Assembly: GCF_002209535.1 (NCBI RefSeq)
Contig: NZ_NJIG01000003.1
Coordinates: 124,001 to 188,000 of the forward strand
DNA: 64,000 nt
Reading direction: 5' to 3'
Source: Achromobacter marplatensis
GTDB lineage: Bacteria; Pseudomonadota; Gammaproteobacteria; Burkholderiales; Burkholderiaceae_B
A model generated the notes under the pieces. That model was not told the origin of the DNA. It made no database searches and worked only from the letters and a program-made list of their open reading frames with translations. The position numbers and the translations under genes were made by a program. This document shows, piece by piece, positions 58,814 to 64,000 of the stretch. Within the stretch, counting starts at the first letter, position 1, and each line of letters starts with the position of its first letter.

Positions 58814-59574
58814 GCGGCGCTCCCGCCATAGACGCGTTCGGGCTCGCCGCCCGCTTCCAGGTCAATGCCCTGGACGTCGGCGCGTTCGACCAGCAGCTTG
58901 GTGTATTGCCGCCAGGCGGTGTCGCGGCTCATGGACGTGAGCGCCATGGCGATCTGCTGCGCCACGTGTTCATAAGGCAGCAGCCGGCCTTCGATGCGGC
59001 GCGTCACCCGCACGATGTGCAGGCCATGGCGGGTCTGCAACAGTTGCGGCAACAGGCCGCCCGAAGGCAACGCGAAGACAGCGCGCTCGAACTCCGGCAC
59101 CGTGTCGCCACGGCCCAACTGACCCAGGTTGCCGCCCACCGTCGCCGACGGGCAGTTGGATTGCTCGCGCGCCACCTCGGCAAAGCGCGAGGGATCGGCC
59201 AGCAATTCCTGCAGCACGACGTTGGCATGGGCGCGCAGCATGTCCAGGTTCACGGTGGGTGTCACCTGGAACAGGATGTGGTCGGCCTCGACCAACTCTC
59301 CCACCATGAAGCGCTGCGGGTGCATCTGGTAGAAGCGGCGACAGGCGGCCTCGTCGGCCTCCGGCGCGGGCGCCTGCGCGGCGAGCAAGGCGCTGATGGC
59401 GCCCTCCTCGTCCTCGGCATCCAGGCCCAGACGGGCCGCTTCGTCCAGCAGCACCCGGCGCAAGACCAGCGCGGTAACCGCGTGGCGCACGGGGTTGCCG
59501 GCTTCCGCGTGCAGCGGCAGTTCGCGTTCCAGATCCGCGTCGTTCAGTTCGACGCCATTGACGATGACAGGCAT
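58810..59574 (-). CDS. Parvulin-type peptidyl-prolyl isomerase in the nar operon
   Basis: A 254-residue PpiC/NifM-like protein. The N-terminal helical chaperone part (VNGVELNDADLERELPLHAE) is followed by the parvulin domain at about 115-215 (VEADHILFQVTPTV, SNCPSATVGGNLGQLGRGDT, VPEFERAVFALPSGGLLPQL). No signal peptide or lipobox is seen, so it is probably cytoplasmic and may help nitrate reductase fold or mature. Similar genes follow narI in other beta- and gamma-proteobacteria, as far as I recall. It lies 22 bases after narI. Confidence 0.9.
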   Translation of the reverse strand: MPVIVNGVELNDADLERELPLHAEAGNPVRHAVTALVLRRVLLDEAARLGLDAEDEEGAISALLAAQAPAPEADEAACRRFYQMHPQRFMVGELVEADHILFQVTPTVNLDMLRAHANVVLQELLADPSRFAEVAREQSNCPSATVGGNLGQLGRGDTVPEFERAVFALPSGGLLPQLLQTRHGLHIVRVTRRIEGRLLPYEHVAQQIAMALTSMSRDTAWRQYTKLLVERADVQGIDLEAGGEPERVYGGSAA

Positions 59575-59596
59575 GTTCGGCTCCTGGTGCGTGGGT

Positions 59597-60280
59597 TCAG
59601 CGCGGGCGGACCAGTTGCCAGGCGCGGCCCAGATAGCCCAGCGAGGCGAAGCCGCTCCAGACGTGGACGAGACGCGTGAACGGGAAGATCACGAACAAAG
59701 TCAGGCCCATGAACAGGTGCGCCTTGAATAGCAGCGGCACGTCGGCGATATGGCTGGCGGCGTCGCCCTGGAAGGTGACGATGTGCTGCGCCCACGTCAT
59801 CAGGCGCACCATCATTTCACCGTCCATGTGACCCGCGGACAGCACGATGGTCGACAGGCCCAGCAGCAAGGTGACGAGGATCCACAACAGCAGCAGCTTG
59901 TCGCCGGGACGCGTCGTGCGGGCGATGCGCGGGTCGGTCAGGCGGCGGTGGATCAGGATCAAGAGGCCGATCAGGCAGATTCCGCCCATGACGCCGCCGG
60001 CCACCATCGCCACTGTCTGCTTCAACGTATGCGAAACGCCCAGCGTGTCCCACACCACCACCGGCGTCAGCAGCCCGGCAAGATGCCCGAAGAACAGGCC
60101 CAGGATGCCGACGTGGAACAGGATGTTGCCCAGCCGCAATTGGCCGCGGTGCAGCAACTGCGAGCTGTCCGTCTTCCACGTGTATTGCTCGCGCTCGAAA
60201 CGCGCCAGGCTGCCCAACAGGAAGACCGTCAGCGCGATGTAGGGGTAGATGCCGAAAAGAAACTGATTCAGGGAATTCAT
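59597..60280 (-). CDS. narI: Respiratory nitrate reductase gamma subunit NarI (cytochrome b)
   Basis: A 227-residue integral membrane subunit with five helices that passes electrons from quinol to NarH via two hemes b. FLFGIYPYIALTVFLLGSLA is the first helix. Candidate heme His residues are in LLHRGQLRLGNILFHVGILG and GH at the end of that helix, plus KAHLFMGLTLFVIF and RLVHVWSG near the C terminus. It follows narJ by 18 bases. The C terminus (YLGRAWQLVRPR) is the usual short tail. Confidence 0.95.
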   Translation of the reverse strand: MNSLNQFLFGIYPYIALTVFLLGSLARFEREQYTWKTDSSQLLHRGQLRLGNILFHVGILGLFFGHLAGLLTPVVVWDTLGVSHTLKQTVAMVAGGVMGGICLIGLLILIHRRLTDPRIARTTRPGDKLLLLWILVTLLLGLSTIVLSAGHMDGEMMVRLMTWAQHIVTFQGDAASHIADVPLLFKAHLFMGLTLFVIFPFTRLVHVWSGFASLGYLGRAWQLVRPR

Positions 60281-60298
60281 GATGCGTCTTCCTGAGCA

Positions 60299-60946
60299 TT
60301 AATGGGCGGCCGGCGCCCGGGGGTAGAAGCGCACGGTTTGCGCGCCATCGCCCGAAAACGGCCGCAACAGCGGCTCTACGCCGTCCTGGCTGACGCCGTA
60401 GGTCTCCATGGCTTCGTCCATGTCGCGCACGGGTGCTTCGGTCTGTTCCCGCGGAATCACCCGGGACTCGGCGCGCAGCACCGCGAAGATGCCAGCGTAG
60501 GGGCTGCCGCCCTTGGCCAGCCGCGCGCCGATGGCCGCCAGTACGTGAATGGCTTCGTCCAGCAGGTCCTGCGCCTGGGCCGGATCGATCACGCCCAGGA
60601 ATTCCAGGAACAGCGGCACGTGGTCCGGCAGTTCGGACACGACCGGCTCGAACCCCTGGCCGCGGTAGGTCTCCAGCAGGTCGACCATGGCCTGGCCGCG
60701 GTCGCGGCTTTCGCCGTGCACGTGTTCGAACAGGTGCAGCGAGTGCGAACGGTTGCGGTCGAACGTCGCCACGTAGTTCTCCTGCACGGCGATCAGGTCG
60801 TTGGTGGCCAGGTAACCGACCAGCGGCTGCAGGGCTTCCTCGGCGTCGGGGAAGTCAGCCAGCATCGACTCCACGTCGCCCAAGGCATCCAGCAGTTCAG
60901 GCTCGGGATAGCTGAGCAAGGCGGAAAGCAAGCGGTACAAATTCAT
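60299..60946 (-). CDS. narJ: Nitrate reductase assembly chaperone NarJ
   Basis: A 215-residue TorD-family chaperone that holds the NarG-NarH complex while the molybdenum cofactor is inserted. MNLYRLLSALLSYPEPELLD is the family opening, ENYVATFDRNRSHSLHLFEH and HGESRDRGQAMVDLLETYR are conserved, and DHVPLFLEFLGVIDPAQAQD follows. GAAAGGAGAAAACC precedes the ATG, a strong ribosome-binding site. Longer open frame upstream lies in narH and is not family-like. Confidence 0.95.
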   Translation of the reverse strand: MNLYRLLSALLSYPEPELLDALGDVESMLADFPDAEEALQPLVGYLATNDLIAVQENYVATFDRNRSHSLHLFEHVHGESRDRGQAMVDLLETYRGQGFEPVVSELPDHVPLFLEFLGVIDPAQAQDLLDEAIHVLAAIGARLAKGGSPYAGIFAVLRAESRVIPREQTEAPVRDMDEAMETYGVSQDGVEPLLRPFSGDGAQTVRFYPRAPAAH

Positions 60947-60960
60947 GGTTTTCTCCTTTC

Positions 60961-62529
60961 CTAGCGGGCCAGCGCGGCCTTCTTGCGGGATTTCGGCATT
61001 TCGATGAAGATCTCGCTGCCTTGGGGCTTGCGACCGAACAAGGTGCCTTCGGACACGCCGCCCGAGCAGCCGTTGCCGAAGGTGAATCCGCAACTGCCCT
61101 TCTCGTTGAAGCTGTCTTCCACCACTTCCTTATGGCTGCTGGGCACGACGAAACGGTCTTCGTAGTCGGCAATGGCCATGATCTTGTACATGTCCTGTAC
61201 GGTTTCCTCGGTCAGGCCGACCTGCTCCAACAGCGCCGTATCGCGTTCGCCGTGCACGGTCTCAGACCGCTTATAGGCGCGCATGGCCAGCATGCGCTCC
61301 AGGGCCTGCAGCACGGGGGCTTCCTTGCCCGCCGTCAGCAGGTTGGCCAGGTAGCGCACCGGGATGCGCAGGCTGGACACGTCCGGGATCATGGCGCTCT
61401 TGCCCACGGTGCGCTGCGGCATCTGGCCGGCTTCGGCTGCCGTCTGGATGGGCGACAGCGGCGGGATGTACCAGACCATCGGCAAGGTGCGGTATTCAGG
61501 GTGCAGCGGGAAGGCCACGCGCCATTGCACCGCCATCTTGTAGACGGGCGACTGGCGCGCAGACTCCAGCCACGATTCCGGAATGCCCTGCTCGCGCGCG
61601 GCGGCGATCACTTCCGGCGAATGCGGGTCCAGGAACAGGTCCAACTGCGATTCATACAGGTCCTGCTCGTTGGCGGTGGCCGCGGCGCGTTCGATCTGGT
61701 CGGCGTCATACAGCATGACGCCCAGGTAGCGGATGCGGCCGACGCAGGTTTCCGAGCAAACGGTGGGCTGGCCGGCTTCAATACGCGGATAGCAAAACGT
61801 GCACTTTTCCGCCTTGCCGCTGCTCCAGTTGTAGTAAATCTTCTTGTACGGGCAGCCCGAGATGCACATGCGCCAGCCGCGGCACTTGTCCTGGTCCACC
61901 AGCACGATGCCGTCGTCTTCACGCTTGTAGATGGAACCGGACGGGCAGCTGGCGACACAGGCCGGATTCAGGCAGTGTTCGCACAGGCGGGGCAAGTACA
62001 TCATGAAGGTGTTCTCGAACGTCGAGTACATCTCTTTCTGCACGCCTTCGAACAAGGCGTCGCGGCTGCGCGAGCTGAATTCCCCGCCCAGGTCGTCTTC
62101 CCAGTTCGGGCCCCATTGGATCTTGTCCATCTTCTTGCCGGTCAGCACCGAAATGGGCCGCGCGGTGGGCGGCGTCTGCAGCAAGGGCGCGTTCTGCAGG
62201 TGCTCGTAGTCGAAGGTGAAGGGCTCGTAGTAGTCGTCGATGGCCGGCAGGTTCGGGTTGGCGAACAGGTTGGCCAGGATGCGCAGCTTGCCGCCCTGGC
62301 GCGGTTCCAGCTTGCCGGCGGCCGTGCGCTTCCAGCCGCCCTTCCACTTGTCCTGGTTTTCCCATTCCTTGGGATAGCCGATGCCGGGCTTGGTTTCCAC
62401 GTTGTTGAACCAGGCATATTCGACACCGTCGCGGCTGGTCCAGACGTTCTTGCAGGTGACCGAGCAAGTGTGGCAGCCGATGCACTTGTCCAGGTTCAGC
62501 ACCATGCCGATTTGGGCGCGTATCCTCAT
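60961..62529 (-). CDS. narH: Respiratory nitrate reductase beta subunit NarH (Fe-S)
   Basis: A 522-residue cytoplasmic electron-transfer subunit with four Fe-S clusters. Cluster Cys are in NLDKCIGCHTCSVTCKNVWT, LCEHCLNPACVASCPSGSIY, DQDKCRGWRMCISGCPYKKI (the Trp form of the [3Fe-4S] site), and KAEKCTFCYPRIEAGQPTVC. The C-terminal NarH-specific region with MVWYIPPLSPIQTAAEAG is intact. Its ATG overlaps the narG stop by 4 bases. Length matches the E. coli protein (about 512). Confidence 0.96.
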   Translation of the reverse strand: MRIRAQIGMVLNLDKCIGCHTCSVTCKNVWTSRDGVEYAWFNNVETKPGIGYPKEWENQDKWKGGWKRTAAGKLEPRQGGKLRILANLFANPNLPAIDDYYEPFTFDYEHLQNAPLLQTPPTARPISVLTGKKMDKIQWGPNWEDDLGGEFSSRSRDALFEGVQKEMYSTFENTFMMYLPRLCEHCLNPACVASCPSGSIYKREDDGIVLVDQDKCRGWRMCISGCPYKKIYYNWSSGKAEKCTFCYPRIEAGQPTVCSETCVGRIRYLGVMLYDADQIERAAATANEQDLYESQLDLFLDPHSPEVIAAAREQGIPESWLESARQSPVYKMAVQWRVAFPLHPEYRTLPMVWYIPPLSPIQTAAEAGQMPQRTVGKSAMIPDVSSLRIPVRYLANLLTAGKEAPVLQALERMLAMRAYKRSETVHGERDTALLEQVGLTEETVQDMYKIMAIADYEDRFVVPSSHKEVVEDSFNEKGSCGFTFGNGCSGGVSEGTLFGRKPQGSEIFIEMPKSRKKAALAR

Positions 62530-64000
62530 GATTGCTTCTCTTCTTGTTGCGTTGCCTGCGTGGCGGGGTCTTCAACGAGCGGGCCTTCCAGCCAGTCCAC
62601 TTTCTTCATCTTGCGCAACACCACGAACTCGTCGCGGTTGGCGCCGACCGTGCCGTAGTAATTGAAACCGTAGGCCTGCTGGGCGTAGCCGCCGATCATG
62701 TGCGTGGGCTTGAGCACCGTGCGCGTGACCGAGTTATGGATGCCGCCTCGCTTGCCGCTGGTTTCCGCCCCCGGCACGTTCACGATCTTTTCCTGGGCGT
62801 GGTACATCAGGCACATGCCCACCGGCACGCGCTGGCTGACGACCACCCGCGCGGTCAAGGTGCCGTTGACGTTGAAGACTTCGACCCAGTCGTTGTCCAC
62901 CAGCCCGGCCTGCTTGGCCTCGGCTTCCGACACCCACACGTGGGGGCCGCCGCGGCTGAGCGTCAGCATGCGCAGGTTGTCCGAATACGTACTGTGGATG
63001 CCCCATTTCTGGTGCGGCGTCAGCCAGTTCAGGACCAGTTCCTTTTCGCCGTTCGGGTAGCGGCCCAGCATGGGCGCCACCGTCTTGGTGTCGATGGCCG
63101 GCTTGTAGACGCAGGAGCCTTCACCGAAATCCAGCATCCAGCGGTGGTCCTGGTAGAACTGCTGGCGGCCGGTCAGCGTGCGCCATGGGATCAGTTCGTG
63201 CACGTTCGTATAGCCGGCGTTGTAGCTGACCTCTTCGCTCTCCAGGCCCGACCAGGTCGGCGCCGAAATGATTTTGCGCGGCTGCGCCTGGACGTCGCGG
63301 AAACGGATCTTGTCGTGCTCGCGGCCGGTGGCCAGATGGGTGTGGTCGCGCCCGGTGATCTTGCCCAGCGCTTCCCAGGCCTTGACCGACACGTGGCCAT
63401 TGGTCTCGGGTGCGAAGGTCAGGATCATTTCGGCCGCGTCGATGGCGGTGTCCAGGCGCGGACGGCCCTGGCTGACCCCGGCTTCCGACACGCTTTCATT
63501 GATGCCAGCCAGCTCGCGCACCTCGTGCTCGGTGTTCCAGTTGATGCCCTTGCCGCCGTTGCCCAGCTTGTCCAGCAAGGGGCCGACCGACGTGAACTTG
63601 CGGTAGATGTCGTTGTAGTCGCGTTCCACGACAGTCATCGACGGCGCGGTCTTGCCCGGCACCAGATCGCACTCGCCCAGCTTCCAGTCGCGGGGCTCGA
63701 AGGCCTGGCCCAGTTCCCCAGGGGTGTCGTGCATCAGGGGCGTCATCACCAGGTCGCGGCGCTTGCCCAGGTAGGGGCCGCCGATCTCGCTGAACTTCTT
63801 GGCCAGCAGCTTGTAAATCTCCCAGTCGGTCTTGCTCTCCCACAGGGGCTGCACCGCTTCGCTCAAGGGGTGGATGAAGGGGTGCATGTCGGACGTGTTC
63901 AGGTCGTCCTTTTCGTACCAGGTGGCCGTCGGCAGCACGATGTCGCCGTACAGGCAGGTCGTGCTCATGCGGAAGTCCAGCACCGTCAGCAAATCCAGCT
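62526..64000 (-). CDS. narG: Respiratory nitrate reductase alpha subunit NarG, C-terminal part (runs off the right edge)
   Basis: The last 490 or so codons of the molybdenum bis-MGD subunit, out of about 1,240. Recognisable segments are FRMSTTCLYGDIVLPTATWY, EKDDLNTSDMHPFIHPLSEA, HSTYSDNLRMLTLSRGGPHV and NSVTRTVLKPTHMIGGYAQQ. The reading frame enters the window at its right end already open and has no in-window start. Upstream parts (nitrate-binding N-terminal region, promoter, possible narK genes) lie outside. It shares a 4-base overlap with narH. Confidence 0.95.
   Translation of the reverse strand, partial: LDLLTVLDFRMSTTCLYGDIVLPTATWYEKDDLNTSDMHPFIHPLSEAVQPLWESKTDWEIYKLLAKKFSEIGGPYLGKRRDLVMTPLMHDTPGELGQAFEPRDWKLGECDLVPGKTAPSMTVVERDYNDIYRKFTSVGPLLDKLGNGGKGINWNTEHEVRELAGINESVSEAGVSQGRPRLDTAIDAAEMILTFAPETNGHVSVKAWEALGKITGRDHTHLATGREHDKIRFRDVQAQPRKIISAPTWSGLESEEVSYNAGYTNVHELIPWRTLTGRQQFYQDHRWMLDFGEGSCVYKPAIDTKTVAPMLGRYPNGEKELVLNWLTPHQKWGIHSTYSDNLRMLTLSRGGPHVWVSEAEAKQAGLVDNDWVEVFNVNGTLTARVVVSQRVPVGMCLMYHAQEKIVNVPGAETSGKRGGIHNSVTRTVLKPTHMIGGYAQQAYGFNYYGTVGANRDEFVVLRKMKKVDWLEGPLVEDPATQATQQEEKQS

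Noticed and set aside
61021..62658. A long plus-strand open frame opposite narH
   Set aside because: narH on the minus strand has all cluster Cys motifs; the other strand is an antisense by-product of G+C-rich codon use.
1..64000. Mobile elements, prophage remnants or CRISPR arrays
   Set aside because: No transposase-like protein, no terminal repeats with target duplications, no regularly spaced repeats with unique spacers were seen.

Overview
The window is about 66% G+C and densely coded, with no gap over 300 bp outside genes. Three orphan Bug-type (TctC-like) periplasmic binding proteins, many LysR/GntR/IclR regulators and a denitrification-type nar locus suggest an Alcaligenaceae beta-proteobacterium, most likely Achromobacter or a close relative. 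This is judged from gene content and protein style; no search was run. I saw no tRNA, rRNA, IS element, prophage or CRISPR array. Gene order and codon style look chromosomal throughout.

Layout. (1) 1-2200: an amidohydrolase fragment and an alpha/beta hydrolase, divergent from an IclR regulator, with two near-identical 17-bp palindromes between them. (2) 2300-7982: a sulfonate-type island. A flavin monooxygenase of the LLM class and an ABC importer read leftward. A CMD-family protein and an unusual alpha/beta-hydrolase-MarR fusion read rightward. (3) 8040-13532: a LysR regulator with a divergent NmrA-like reductase and DUF2798 protein, then a PAS-GGDEF cyclase, an isochorismatase-like hydrolase, a VOC protein, an unknown protein and a DJ-1/PfpI protein. 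(4) 13728-21912: an MFS carrier, two short-chain dehydrogenases divergent from a GlxA-type regulator, two unknown envelope proteins, a homologue of Bacillus spore transglutaminase (Tgl) and an FUSC-type carrier.

(5) 21980-32490: three small catabolic modules built on one plan, each with a regulator, one or two enzymes and a Bug binding protein. They are catR-like/catB/Bug; GntR/DapA-like/Bug; and GntR/IlvD-Edd dehydratase/RraA-like aldolase/Bug. Each has a clear inverted repeat in its divergent promoter. (6) 32507-35151: three envelope proteins of uncertain role. (7) 35162-47576: a second sulfur-type island with an acyl-CoA-dehydrogenase-like flavoprotein, a CMD protein, an ABC importer and a divergent AraC regulator. 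It is followed by metY, a cysteine-desulfurase-like enzyme and an amino-acid importer whose two permease subunits are fused into one chain. (8) 47588-51425: a DUF1801 protein and an MHS transporter/acetylpolyamine amidohydrolase/LysR operon.

(9) 51577-64000: an anaerobic respiration supercluster, all leftward: narG (partial), narH, narJ, narI, a parvulin, moaA, a beta carbonic anhydrase, mobB, narX, narL, then ubiU, ubiV and ubiT. It joins nitrate reductase, its molybdenum-cofactor supply, its nitrate sensor and the O2-independent ubiquinone pathway that would feed it. A near-ideal class II FNR-type promoter is predicted just ahead of ubiU, giving an essentially leaderless message.

Start codons were chosen by ribosome-binding site, overlap with the upstream gene and where family similarity begins; doubtful ones are flagged in the entries.
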